Shown here: in pieces, positions 18,578 through 28,166 of the stretch
Layout: each line of letters starts with the position of its first letter
Numbering within the stretch: the first letter of the stretch is position 1
Assembly: GCA_963849065.1 (NCBI GenBank)
Contig: CAWKFM010000005.1
Location: 1,612,001-1,676,000, forward strand
Direction: 5' to 3'
Source of the DNA: TOLSYN sp963849065
GTDB taxonomy: Bacteria > Acidobacteriota > Terriglobia > Terriglobales > Acidobacteriaceae
DNA: 64,000 nt
Position numbers and translations under genes: made by a program
Notes under the pieces: model-generated
The model's input: only the letters and a program-made list of their open reading frames with translations
Databases searched by the model: none
Told to the model about the DNA's origin: nothing

Positions 18578-18603
18578 GCAGGCGGGCTCCCCAGCCCGCC
18601 TGC
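18578..18603 (+). terminator. 11-bp GC-rich hairpin after the permease
   Basis: gcaggcgggct and agcccgcctgc are exact complements around a 4-nt loop, 27 bases after the permease stop and 28 bases before the phosphatase start. The tail atctcattt is only weakly T-rich. Confidence 0.6.
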
Positions 18604-18630
18604 ATCTCATTTCAAGTAGGAGACTGTGCC

Positions 18631-19476
18631 ATGCGGCGTAATCCGATGAGTGCTGCGGTTCCGGAACCGCCCGAGCTGCGTGCCCCATCCATCACCATGG
18701 ACATTGAATTTTCCGAGGCCACCGACTGCGGCCCCGTGCGCCCGCACAACGAAGATTTTGTCGGCCATTCCCTTCCATCCAGCGCGGACCATGCGCGCAG
18801 CCGCGGCTGGGTCTTTGTGCTCGCCGATGGCGTCGGCGGACGCGACCTTGGCGAAGTCGCCTCCCGCCTGGCCGTGGAAACCGTCCTCTCCGAGTGCGCC
18901 ACCTTGGCCAAAGGGGAAAATCCCGAAGCGCTCTTCGAGCGCTCCATCCAAGCCGCCAACCACCGCGTTTACGAGACCGGACACGGCTCCATCGCCTCCA
19001 CACTGGTGGCCTGTGCGCTGCGCTTCGACCGCGCCACCGTCGCGCATGTGGGCGACTCGCGCTGCTACCTCATCCGTGATGGTCGTCCCCGTCGCCTCAC
19101 CCGCGACCACACCGCGCTCGCCGATCAGGCGCGCCTGGGCTATCTTCCCGGCCGCGAATCGCAGCGGGCCCGCCTGCGCAGCACGCTCACCCGCTCGCTC
19201 GGAACCCAGCTCTTCGTCTCGCCCGACATCACCGAGCATCACGTAATCCCCGGAGACCTCCTGCTGCTCTGCTCGGACGGCCTGCATGGCGCCGTCTCCG
19301 ACGAAAAGATCGTCCGCGTCGCCACCTCCACCGGCGACCTCGGCGAGGCCGCACGGCGGCTGATCGAGATTGCCAACGACAGCGATGGTGGCGATAATGT
19401 CAGTGTTCAGCTGATTAGGGTAAAAAGCGTGGAAGCCGTCGGAATGTATCGCGGCCGACCCTACCGGCTGTTCTGA
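18631..19476 (+). CDS. PP2C-family serine/threonine protein phosphatase
   Basis: Cytoplasmic metal-dependent phosphatase, 281 residues. All bacterial PP2C (PPM) motifs are present in order: CGPVRPHNEDF, VLADGVGG, AHVGDSRCYLIRDG, LLLCSDGLHGAVSD and DGGDNVSVQLI, giving the Asp residues for the two-metal centre. A good Shine-Dalgarno (aggag, 18617-18621) precedes the ATG. The kinase gene starts 40 bases after its stop, so the two probably act as an opposing pair on shared substrates. No type VI secretion or cell-division substrate genes adjoin them. Confidence 0.95.
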   Translation: MRRNPMSAAVPEPPELRAPSITMDIEFSEATDCGPVRPHNEDFVGHSLPSSADHARSRGWVFVLADGVGGRDLGEVASRLAVETVLSECATLAKGENPEALFERSIQAANHRVYETGHGSIASTLVACALRFDRATVAHVGDSRCYLIRDGRPRRLTRDHTALADQARLGYLPGRESQRARLRSTLTRSLGTQLFVSPDITEHHVIPGDLLLLCSDGLHGAVSDEKIVRVATSTGDLGEAARRLIEIANDSDGGDNVSVQLIRVKSVEAVGMYRGRPYRLF

Positions 19477-19516
19477 TCGGCACCAACTCAAATCCACGGG
19501 AGACGAGTCTCCACCC

Positions 19517-20485
19517 ATGATCTCTGTCCACGCTGGCGAACAACTCGACCACTTCCAGATCGACCGCCTGGTAGCCCGCAGCGGCATGGCCTCGATCTTC
19601 CAGGGCACCGACCTGCGCACCGGCCAGATGGTCGCCATCAAGATCCCCCACCCCCAGATGGAGTGCGACCCCGTCTTCTTCGAGCGCTTCCAGCGTGAGG
19701 AGGAGATCGGCAAAAAGCTCGATCACCCCGGCATCATGAAGGTGATTGCCAACGACGGCCGCCATGATCCCTACATCGTGATGGAATGGGTGCCAGGCCG
19801 GCTGCTCCGCCAGATCATGTCGGACACCGGCAAATTGCCCCAGGAGCGCGCCATCCATCTGGTGCTGCAAATCTGCCAGGCGCTCGAGCATATCCACAGC
19901 CACGGCGTCATCCATCGCGACCTCAAGCCGGAAAACATCATGGTCGATGACAACGACAACATCAAAATTATCGACTTCGGAATCTCGGCCAACAGCGGAT
20001 CGCGGCGCATCACCTTCGCCAAATTGAACGACACCATGGGCACCCCGGACTATATTTCGCCCGAGCAGGTCAAGGGCGGCCGCGGCGATGCCCGCAGTGA
20101 CATCTACGCACTGGGCGTCATGCTCTACGAGATGCTGACCGGCGTGGCTCCATTCACCGGCGACAATCCATTCGCCATCATGAATGACCGCGTGCTCAAC
20201 AATCCGGTGCCGCCGCGCGAGCACAATCCCGAGATCTCTCCGCAGCTCCAGGAGGTGCTCTATCGCGCCATGGAGCGCGAGCCGCGCAACCGCTATCGCA
20301 GCGCCCGCGACTTCGCCTTCGATCTCGAGCACCTCGATCAGGTCGGCGTCGAAGAGCGCCCCGAGTTGCACAATTGGAAGCGGCGACGTTCGCCCTGGGG
20401 ACGCAGGATTGCCCTGTACGTGGCCCTCGCCCTGATTCCCGTCGTCATCTTCGCTCTCCTGCTCTACGTTGCCAAGCACGCTTGA
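19517..20485 (+). CDS. Hanks-type serine/threonine protein kinase with C-terminal membrane anchor
   Basis: Kinase domain at residues about 10-270, then a basic linker (KRRRSPWGRR) and one membrane segment near the C-terminus (RIALYVALALIPVVIFALLL); no PASTA or other sensor domain. Catalytic elements are intact: MVAIKIP lysine, HRDLKPEN, KIIDFG and TPDYISPEQ. The glycine-rich loop is unusual: where GxGxxG is expected it reads ARSGMA, with Ala, Ser and Ala at the three glycine positions. The Shine-Dalgarno sits in a small hairpin (ggaga-cgag-tctcc, 19499-19512) five bases from the ATG, which could limit translation. Confidence 0.95.
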   Translation: MISVHAGEQLDHFQIDRLVARSGMASIFQGTDLRTGQMVAIKIPHPQMECDPVFFERFQREEEIGKKLDHPGIMKVIANDGRHDPYIVMEWVPGRLLRQIMSDTGKLPQERAIHLVLQICQALEHIHSHGVIHRDLKPENIMVDDNDNIKIIDFGISANSGSRRITFAKLNDTMGTPDYISPEQVKGGRGDARSDIYALGVMLYEMLTGVAPFTGDNPFAIMNDRVLNNPVPPREHNPEISPQLQEVLYRAMEREPRNRYRSARDFAFDLEHLDQVGVEERPELHNWKRRRSPWGRRIALYVALALIPVVIFALLLYVAKHA

Positions 20486-20489
20486 GCCG

Positions 20490-20527
20490 AGCGCCCGCGG
20501 CCGGAGCGGCGTTGTTACCGCGTACCT
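20490..20527. repeat. GC-rich dispersed repeat, copy 1
   Basis: agcgcccgcggccggagcgg followed by cgttgttaccgcgtacc, four bases after the kinase stop. A nearly identical copy lies seven bases after another stop codon at 26683, and a partial copy near 24143. Confidence 0.75.
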
Positions 20528-20616
20528 GGCTGCGAAGCGACTTGGCGCGGCTAGGGTGGGAAAGAAGGACCTATCAACCCTGGCGCTGCTCTAATATCCT
20601 TGACTGGAACGCACCG

Positions 20617-20793
20617 ATGAAAGTTGCCGGATCCCTACTGTTGTGCGCGGGCTTTGCGATCGTGCTGTGCACCTTCCTGCTGCTCTCCGCCACTGCGCCC
20701 CGCGCCGCCTTCGTGCTGGCCGGCATTGCCGTGCAGGCGACCGGGCTCATGCTCGTCTTCCGCGCGCACTACACTCTGGGTGAAGGACGATAA
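20617..20793 (+). CDS. Small membrane protein, unknown function
   Basis: A 58-residue protein with two predicted membrane helices (SLLLCAGFAIVLCTFLLLSA and AAFVLAGIAVQATGLMLVF) and a short hydrophilic tail. Its stop overlaps the start of the ammonium transporter (TAATG), so the two are translationally coupled; it may assist or regulate that transporter, which is inference from position. No family recognised. The ATG at 20617 is the only start that gives a membrane helix at the N-terminus. Confidence 0.65.
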   Translation: MKVAGSLLLCAGFAIVLCTFLLLSATAPRAAFVLAGIAVQATGLMLVFRAHYTLGEGR

Positions 20794-22079
20794 TGCAGAC
20801 TCAGCCGGTGGCGCTCACCGAAGCCGGAATGGCCTTATGCATGGTGTGCATCTTTCTGGTGCCGCTCGCCGCGGCCGGTCTGGCGCTCATCCATACCGGC
20901 TTCGGACGCGGACGCAGCGCCGCCCACTCCCTGCTCAGCGCTCTGTGTGTCTTCGCGGTGGCCGTCCTCGCCTGCCTGCTGGTGGGTTTCTCCCTGCAGG
21001 GATATGCCGGCGGTCCTGCCCGCCTGCTGTCCTTGGACGGCCGCTCCTGGAACCTGCTGGGTTCGGCCAGGCCCCTGATGCGCGGCGGCATCTTCAACAG
21101 CCCCACTCTCTCGCTCGTGGCCTGCCTGCAGATGTTCAGCGTGGGCATCGCCGCCATGATTCCGCTCGGCGCCGGCTCTGACCGCTGGCGTCTGCGCGCC
21201 AGTTGCGCATCCACCGCTCTGCTCGCCGGCATCACCTTCCCCATCTTCGCCCACTGGGTATGGGGCGGAGGCTGGCTCGCGCAACTGGGCTCTCTGGCCT
21301 CCTGCGGCAATGGCGCCATCGACGCGGGCGGCGCCGGCGTCATCCAGGCAGTCGGAGGACTCACCGCCCTGTCCATCACCTGGATTCTCGGTCCGCGACT
21401 GGGCAAATATGAGGACATGGGACTGGCCATTCCCGGCCATAACATGCCTTTTGTCCTCTTCGGCTGCCTGCTGTCCCTCGTCGGCTGGATGGGCCTGGAC
21501 TCGGCGGCTGCCATGCTCTTTACCGGCGCGCCCGTCACCGGCGTCCCGCTGATTGCGGTCAACAACCTCGTCGCAGCCAGTGTCGCGCTCCTGGCTGCCC
21601 TAGCCGTCACCCGGCTCCGCTACGGCAAACCCGACGCCTCCATCGCCGCCAACGGATTCGTCATCGGCCTGGTTGCCATCTCCGCCGCCTGTTCCCTGAC
21701 CTCACCTGCCATTGCCGCAGTCATCGGACTGGCAGCCGGCCTCGCCGTTCCCTTTTCGGTCGAGTGGCTGGATCGCCTCGGCTGCGACGATCCCAGCGGC
21801 TCCGTCTCCGTGCATGCTGTCGGAGGCCTGTGGGGCGTCCTCGCCGCCGGTCTTTTCGTCCATCCCCGTCCCGGCCAGTGGATGGCCCAGGCGGCGATGA
21901 TCTCCGCCCTGCTCGGCTTTGTCTTGCCGCTCTCCTACGGCCTCAACTGGCTCTTGAACCGCTTCTACCCCCAGCGCATCGGCCCCACCGGGGAGCAGCA
22001 GGGTCTGGATATGTCCGAACTCGGGGCTGGCGCCTACCCCGAGTTGGCCCAAGCCTCCAGAGACTATCTCTCCCGCTAA
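20793..22079 (+). CDS. Divergent ammonium transporter (Amt/Rh family)
   Basis: Inner-membrane channel-like ammonium transporter, 428 residues, about 11 membrane segments. Family hallmarks include GDRW-like loop, IDAGGAGVIQAVGG, LGPRLGKY, PGHNMPFVLFG and DDPSGSVSVHAVGGLWG. The second pore histidine (SVHAVGG) is kept, but the first twin-His position, expected as V-V-H in this segment, is Gln185. No glnK/PII gene is beside it, unlike most amt loci. The start overlaps the stop of a two-helix protein. Function as an ammonium transporter is likely but the altered pore leaves room for a sensor role or other conductance. Confidence 0.85.
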   Translation: MQTQPVALTEAGMALCMVCIFLVPLAAAGLALIHTGFGRGRSAAHSLLSALCVFAVAVLACLLVGFSLQGYAGGPARLLSLDGRSWNLLGSARPLMRGGIFNSPTLSLVACLQMFSVGIAAMIPLGAGSDRWRLRASCASTALLAGITFPIFAHWVWGGGWLAQLGSLASCGNGAIDAGGAGVIQAVGGLTALSITWILGPRLGKYEDMGLAIPGHNMPFVLFGCLLSLVGWMGLDSAAAMLFTGAPVTGVPLIAVNNLVAASVALLAALAVTRLRYGKPDASIAANGFVIGLVAISAACSLTSPAIAAVIGLAAGLAVPFSVEWLDRLGCDDPSGSVSVHAVGGLWGVLAAGLFVHPRPGQWMAQAAMISALLGFVLPLSYGLNWLLNRFYPQRIGPTGEQQGLDMSELGAGAYPELAQASRDYLSR

Positions 22080-22129
22080 AGGAGTTCCTGAGTTGCCGTA
22101 GTTGTAGTTCTTGCTCCCGCCCCTACGGT

Positions 22130-22195
22130 GTCATTCTGAACGAAGTGAAGAACCCCTACGCCGTCCCATTCACCCGCGCCGTTCCAGGCTTTCTA
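22130..22195. repeat. Diverged copy of the gtcatcctgag dispersed repeat
   Basis: gtcattctgaacgaagtgaagaa followed by cccctacgccgtccc matches the pattern of the better preserved copy at 29566 with several transitions. Lies between the amt stop and the bidirectional terminator. Confidence 0.6.
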
Positions 22196-22223
22196 CCCAC
22201 AACTCGACTTCCACCAGCCATAA

Positions 22224-22257
22224 GAAAAGGGCACCTGAGCGGTGCCCTTGCTTGCTT
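22224..22257. terminator. Bidirectional Rho-independent terminator between amt and the S41 protease
   Basis: gggcacc-tgagc-ggtgccc (22229-22247), preceded by gaaaa and followed by ttgcttgcttt. On the minus strand the stem is followed by ttttctt, a good terminator for the protease; on the plus strand the tail is T-rich but interrupted. Confidence 0.8.
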
Positions 22258-22276
22258 TCCTACCGGACAGCCGGAT

Positions 22277-23893
<1,617 letters not shown>

Positions 23894-24275
23894 CGATACA
23901 TCCTTCTTTTGCCCTGCGTCCGAGCAATCCATGTGTGTTTGCCGCGCCTCTTGGCAGAGACGCAACCCTTGATTCAGCAAGAGTATAGCAGTTCAATCCG
24001 GAAACCGTTAGCAAGCGCGCCAACGCTCTCTTGCGAATTCATCCGCCCCTCGCCGCTGTTTTTAAGATGCCGAAAATGTGCCCCTCGCTTCGTAACTTCT
24101 TATCCCTGCAGCTTGGCCCTCAACGGCCTGAGCCCCGACGACGAGCGCCCGCGGCCGGCAGCCCAGCGTTACCCGCCCAGCGCCAGCGCTCCGCTCCCGC
24201 CAGTTCTGCTTTTTCCATCCGCCACGCCCCTCCCGTTCTATCGGAGGACGAATTTGCCGTGTATGATTACAGCGT
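23894..24275. other. Divergent intergenic region, S41 protease / tatA
   Basis: No gene seen. It should carry two divergent promoters: on the minus strand a TATACT hexamer lies near 23982, and on the plus strand TATGAT at 24262-24267, eight bases before the tatA ATG. A partial GC-rich repeat (gagcgcccgcggccgg) lies near 24143-24158. Confidence 0.5.
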
Positions 24276-24782
24276 ATGGGCATTGAGATGATTTTCATCT
24301 TCTTGTTGGCCCTGATCTTATTTGGCCCCAAGAGATTACCCGAAATGGCACGCGAAATCGGCAAGTTCGTCGCCGAATTCAAACGTGCGTCCAACGATTT
24401 CAAATATCAGCTCCAAGCGGAAATTGAAAAAGCCGGCGATGAGAACCCTTCGTCCCAACAGCCTTCCGCGCTGCCGGCGCCGCAGCCGCAGCAAACCGCT
24501 TCCTTCACGCAGACCATTCTGCCGCCCTCCGTCAAGTCGGCCATCAACGGAATCGACGAAGCCCACGAACGGCTGATGCGCACCGCGCGCATGGCCTTCG
24601 ACGCGCAGAACTTCACCCTGCGTCCGCCCGAGCCGCCTCCAGCACCGGCCGCCGAGCCGGAGCCGCCCGCACCGTCCGCCGCGCCCGAAGCCCAGGCTTC
24701 CGCGCCGGTTGAAACCCTCACCTCCCAGCCCGCGCCCGATCCGGCAGCGGCCTCCAGCAACTCTGCCCCGCAGAGAAGTTAA
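24276..24782 (+). CDS. Twin-arginine translocase subunit TatA/TatB
   Basis: One membrane helix followed by an amphipathic helix, the Tat A/B architecture: MIFIFLLALILFGPKRLPEM with the FGPKRLP hinge, then AREIGKFVAEFKRASNDF. The long C-terminal tail (residues about 55-168) is rich in Pro and Ala and probably disordered; this length and the neighbour tatC favour a TatB-like role, but A and B cannot be separated with certainty. No Shine-Dalgarno is seen; TATGAT lies 8 bases before the ATG, as in several other genes here. Confidence 0.9.
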   Translation: MGIEMIFIFLLALILFGPKRLPEMAREIGKFVAEFKRASNDFKYQLQAEIEKAGDENPSSQQPSALPAPQPQQTASFTQTILPPSVKSAINGIDEAHERLMRTARMAFDAQNFTLRPPEPPPAPAAEPEPPAPSAAPEAQASAPVETLTSQPAPDPAAASSNSAPQRS

Positions 24783-24799
24783 TCCCGGCAAAGGTTCTG

Positions 24800-25612
24800 A
24801 TGGCAGAGATAGAATCCCCAATCGAAAGCGTAAAAGAGACCGTAAAAGACCGCTCCGGGCTCATCTCCATGGGCTTCATGGATCATCTCGAGGAGCTCCG
24901 CAAGCGCATCATCAACAGCATCGCCTACATCGCCGTCGGCTTCTGCGTCTGCTACTACTGGCACGAGGCCATCTTCGCCTGGATCCAGAAACCGATCGTC
25001 ACCATCCTCGCCGCCCACAAGCTCAGCACCCAGCTGGTCTATACCAATCCGGTCGATCCCTTCAATATGTACCTGAAGATCAGCCTCATCGCCGGAATCT
25101 TCGTCGCCTCGCCCTTTATCCTCTACCAGGTCTGGTGCTTCATCTCGCCCGGACTTTACAAACACGAGCGCCGCTACGTCGGCCCGTTCATGATCAGCAC
25201 CGTCGGACTCTTCGTGGCCGGCGGAATGTTCGCCTACAAGGCGGTTTTCCCGGCGGCCTTCGGCTTTTTCTTCGGATTCAACACCCAGTTCACTCCCATG
25301 GTCACCATCAGTGAGTACATCGGTCTGTTCATGACCATCGTGCTCGGCCTGGGCGTGGTCTTTGAAATGCCGGTCCTGGTCTTCTTCCTCGCCCTCTTCG
25401 GCATCGTCAGCCCCGGCTGGATGTGGCGCAACCTGCGTTATGCAATCCTCGGAATCTTCATCGTCGCCGGCGCCATCGCTCCCACCCCCGACATCATCAG
25501 CATGTGCACCTTCGCCGCTCCCATGCTCATGCTCTACATCTTCAGCATCGGAGTCGCCTACATGGTGCATCCCAAGCAGCGCAAGAAGCGCGAGTTGAAC
25601 AGCCAATCATGA
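24800..25612 (+). CDS. tatC: Twin-arginine translocase subunit TatC
   Basis: Six-helix inner-membrane receptor for twin-arginine signal peptides, 270 residues. Recognisable features are the N-terminal MGFMDHLEELRKRI with its conserved Glu pair, SPFILYQVWCFISPGLYKHE and the later GVVFEMPVLVFFLALFG. A hydrophilic N-terminal extension of about 25 residues precedes the conserved start. The gene follows tatA/B by 17 bases and its stop overlaps the next ATG (ATGA), so all three are co-transcribed. Confidence 0.97.
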   Translation: MAEIESPIESVKETVKDRSGLISMGFMDHLEELRKRIINSIAYIAVGFCVCYYWHEAIFAWIQKPIVTILAAHKLSTQLVYTNPVDPFNMYLKISLIAGIFVASPFILYQVWCFISPGLYKHERRYVGPFMISTVGLFVAGGMFAYKAVFPAAFGFFFGFNTQFTPMVTISEYIGLFMTIVLGLGVVFEMPVLVFFLALFGIVSPGWMWRNLRYAILGIFIVAGAIAPTPDIISMCTFAAPMLMLYIFSIGVAYMVHPKQRKKRELNSQS

Positions 25613-26676
25613 TCCGGCTCAACAGCCTGCCTGTGATTCACAAAGCCAGTCGAAAAGCCGCTCACAAAGCTGGCCGGAAGCTCTTTCCTCTGCTTTTGGC
25701 CCTGCTGCTGGCGACCATCGCCTTGCCCTTCGCAAGCTGCCGCCAGTCCACGCCCGCAGCCGACGCAACCCAGGCCGCCGCCGCACAGCCTGCGTCCATC
25801 CCCCCGCCGGTCTTCAACCCAGAGAACTTCGATCCCACGCCCCAGACGCCGCCCGCCCTCAAGGTCAGCGGAGCCAAAGCCTTCCAGCTCCTGTTGGACT
25901 TCGTCGCTCTCGGCCCGCGCTACCTGGGCAGCCCCGGCCACGCCAAGGCCGAGCAGTTCATCATCAGCCACCTCGAAGGCGCCTCCGAGATCGAGCAGGA
26001 CAGATTCACCGCCCAAACCGCCGCCGGTCGCTTCCCGATGAACAACATCATCGCCAAATTCCCTGGCAAAAAAGACGGCATCATCGTCCTCGCCGGCCAT
26101 TACGACACTGTCTATCCTCTGCGCAACACCAGCTTCATCGGCGCCAACGATGGCGGCTCCAACGTCGGACTCATGCTTGAAATCGCCGCCCAGCTCCGCG
26201 CCCATCCCCCCCAGGGCTATAGCGTCTGGCTGCTGTTTACCGACGGCGAAGAAGCCACCGTCGAGTGGACCGACGCCGACAGCGTCTACGGCAGCAAGCA
26301 ACTGGCCAAGCAGTGGCACGCCGACGGCACCGCCTCCAAAATCAAGGCCTTCCTGCTGCTCGACATGATCGGCGACAAAGACCTCGACATCGACCGCGAC
26401 CTCAACTCCACCCCCTGGCTCCTTGATGTCGTCGCCCGCGCCGCCCAGCGCGCCGGCCATCCCAACTTCTTCGCACGCACCAACATGATCGAAGATGACC
26501 ACCTTCCCTTCGCCGCCGTTGGCATCCCCGTGGCCGACATCATCGACCTCAATTACGGCTTCAACAACATCTACCACCACACCACCGAGGACACGCCCGA
26601 CAAATGCAGCGCCGCCAGCCTGCAAACCGTCGCCGACGTCGTCATGGAAACCATCCGCGCCCTCAACACCCGCTAA
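25609..26676 (+). CDS. M28-family zinc hydrolase, glutaminyl-cyclase-like lipoprotein
   Basis: Exported protein of 355 residues. After a basic N-terminus and hydrophobic segment, the lipobox-like PFASC suggests a lipoprotein. Zinc ligands of the M28 fold are visible: VLAGHYDTVYP, GANDGGSNVG, FTDGEEA and the late IYHHTTEDTPDKC. The spacing DGEEATVEWTDADSVYGSKQLA closely resembles glutaminyl-peptide cyclotransferases (N-terminal pyroglutamate formation), so that activity or an aminopeptidase are the two candidates. Start overlaps tatC stop. Being coupled to the Tat genes does not show it is a Tat substrate: no RR motif precedes the hydrophobic segment. Confidence 0.88.
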   Translation: MIRLNSLPVIHKASRKAAHKAGRKLFPLLLALLLATIALPFASCRQSTPAADATQAAAAQPASIPPPVFNPENFDPTPQTPPALKVSGAKAFQLLLDFVALGPRYLGSPGHAKAEQFIISHLEGASEIEQDRFTAQTAAGRFPMNNIIAKFPGKKDGIIVLAGHYDTVYPLRNTSFIGANDGGSNVGLMLEIAAQLRAHPPQGYSVWLLFTDGEEATVEWTDADSVYGSKQLAKQWHADGTASKIKAFLLLDMIGDKDLDIDRDLNSTPWLLDVVARAAQRAGHPNFFARTNMIEDDHLPFAAVGIPVADIIDLNYGFNNIYHHTTEDTPDKCSAASLQTVADVVMETIRALNTR

Positions 26677-26682
26677 CGCCAA

Positions 26683-26720
26683 GCGCCCGCGGCCGGAGCG
26701 GCGTCCTTTGCCGCGTACCC
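26683..26720. repeat. GC-rich dispersed repeat, copy 2
   Basis: gcgcccgcggccggagcggc followed by gtcctttgccgcgtacc, seven bases after the M28 gene stop. Matches copy 1 at 20490-20527 over most of its length. Confidence 0.75.
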
Positions 26721-26746
26721 GTCGCAGTGATCACATTTTTGAGAGT

Positions 26747-26884
26747 GTCATCCTGAGAGTTTGTGACTATATTGATTTACAGGCCATTTTGGGCCTGTAA
26801 CTATCCTTGTTTTCAGCATCTAGTTTTAACGATTTCAATAAAGTCACAAACTCTGAGCGAAGCGAAGGCCCCCAGCGCCGTTCC
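26747..26884. repeat. gtcatcctgag dispersed repeat, split by a MITE-like insertion
   Basis: Left part gtcatcctgag (26747-26757), right part ctgagcgaagcgaaggcccc and cagcgccg (26853-26881). Joining them with one ctgag restores the sequence of the intact copy at 29566. Confidence 0.85.
26758..26852. mobile_element. 95-bp MITE-like element with terminal inverted repeats and 5-bp target duplication
   Basis: Ends agtttgtgact (26758-26768) and agtcacaaact (26842-26852) are perfect 11-bp inverted repeats, extending to 18 bp with one mismatch. Both sides carry ctgag (26753-26757 and 26853-26857), a 5-bp target-site duplication inside an otherwise recognisable dispersed repeat. The interior is AT-rich, has no coding capacity and contains a perfect hairpin ttacaggcc-attttg-ggcctgtaa (26777-26800). 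It must be moved by a transposase encoded elsewhere; family not identified. Confidence 0.88.
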
Positions 26885-26968
26885 AATCTCCCTTGCCGTT
26901 CACCGGCACCCTGGCCACCCAGGCTGCTTTTTCAACGCCAATGGTAGTCTTACTAAGACCGCCCGATC

Positions 26969-27919
26969 ATGCCTGCCCTCGCCCACCTCTGGCCATGGAT
27001 TCTGTTCCTCGCCTTCGTGCTTCTCATGCTGGTGCTCGATCTCGGCGTCTTCAACCGCGCCCCGCGCGCCATCGGCCTCGGCGAAGCCCTGCGCTGGACC
27101 GCGTTCTGGGTGGGACTGGCCGCTGCCTTCGCCCTCCTGCTCTACTTCCACGGTCACCGCATCGTCGGTGCAGCGCCTTCCGCCAACCGCCGCCTCGCCA
27201 CCGACTTCCTCACCGCCTACCTCGTCGAGTTGATGCTCAGCATCGACAATCTCTTCCTCTTCCTGCTCATCTTCCGCCACTTCAAGGTGACCTCCGCGCT
27301 GCAGCACCGCGTGCTCTTCTGGGGCATCCTCGGAGCCATTCTCATGCGTGCCCTCTTCATTCTCGTTGGCATCACCGCGCTCCACCGCTTCCACTGGATG
27401 ACCTACCTCTTCGGAGCCTTCGTCATCTACGCCGCCATCGAACTGCTCTTCCAGCAAAACGAGGCCAAGAATCCGGCCAACGGATTCCTCTCCCGCTTCG
27501 CCCAGCGTCACCTGCGCCTCACCCCGGACTTTTACGGCGCCGCCTTCACCCTCCGCCGCAACGGCACGCGCTACTTCACCACCCTGGCCCTGGTCCTGGT
27601 CGTGGTCGAAGCCACCGACCTCATCTTTGCCGTCGATTCCATCCCCGCCGTGCTGGCCGTTACCCGCCAGCCCTTCATCGCCTTCACCTCCAACGTCTTC
27701 GCCGTCCTCGGCTTGCGCGCCTTTTACTTCGCCCTCGCCAGCTTCATGAACTACTTCCACAACCTCCACTACGGCCTCGCCGCGGTACTCCTCCTCATCG
27801 GGATCAAAATGCTCGGCGCCGATTACTTTGAGATCTCCAACCTCTACACCATGGCCCTCATCCTCGCCGCCCTGGCCGCCGCGCTCCTCTTCCGCCCAAA
27901 ACCAAGTGTGTCATCCTGA
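26969..27919 (+). CDS. TerC/Alx-family integral membrane protein
   Basis: About nine membrane segments over 316 residues. Family hallmarks are VELMLSIDNLFLFLLIF and VVVEATDLIFAVDSIPAVLA, two copies of an acidic membrane motif found in TerC and Alx and implicated in metal ion (Mn/Ca) export or loading of exported proteins. Transported ion is not provable from sequence. The MITE and repeats lie upstream with no recognisable yybP-ykoY-type leader. The last codons and the TGA are supplied by a truncated copy of the gtcatcctgag repeat. Confidence 0.92.
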   Translation: MPALAHLWPWILFLAFVLLMLVLDLGVFNRAPRAIGLGEALRWTAFWVGLAAAFALLLYFHGHRIVGAAPSANRRLATDFLTAYLVELMLSIDNLFLFLLIFRHFKVTSALQHRVLFWGILGAILMRALFILVGITALHRFHWMTYLFGAFVIYAAIELLFQQNEAKNPANGFLSRFAQRHLRLTPDFYGAAFTLRRNGTRYFTTLALVLVVVEATDLIFAVDSIPAVLAVTRQPFIAFTSNVFAVLGLRAFYFALASFMNYFHNLHYGLAAVLLLIGIKMLGADYFEISNLYTMALILAALAAALLFRPKPSVSS

Positions 27920-27921
27920 GC
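27909..27921. repeat. Truncated gtcatcctgag dispersed repeat at the IS110 left flank
   Basis: gtgtcatcctgagc overlaps the terC stop; the rest of the repeat (gaagcgaaggacc) is missing and different sequence leading into the IS110 element follows. Confidence 0.6.
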
Positions 27922-27961
27922 AGTATGACTCGCAAAGATCGAGTTAGGACAGGAATGAACA

Positions 27962-28157
27962 CAGGACAGGCGGTATGCTCGTAGTCGGTTGCGGTTTGCG
28001 GAAGTAGGCTGGCTGAGCATTGGTGCTTTCGTAGCCCGTTCTTGAGCATGGTCCCAGGCCTTGTGGTTGAGACATTGGTGAAGCTTGCCAGGAGTTCTGG
28101 CAAGCGATCCCGTTTAGGAGATTACCTGCTCCACAGCCTGGCCCAAGCCGCAGCCGC
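27962..28157 (+). ncRNA. Candidate bridge RNA region of the IS110 element
   Basis: In characterised IS110-group elements the 5' non-coding end is transcribed into a bridge RNA whose two internal loops pair with target and donor DNA. Here atgctc/gagcat (27975-27980, 28015-28020) encloses a 34-nt loop, and a perfect 8-bp hairpin gcttgcca-ggagttc-tggcaagc lies at 28083-28105. No transcript is shown by the sequence; the ncRNA limits are approximate. Confidence 0.45.
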
Positions 28158-28166
28158 GGAGGCAGC

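Noticed and set aside
18631..20485. Type VI secretion regulatory pair (PppA/PpkA)
   Set aside because: The phosphatase/kinase pair has no forkhead-associated protein or secretion genes beside it.
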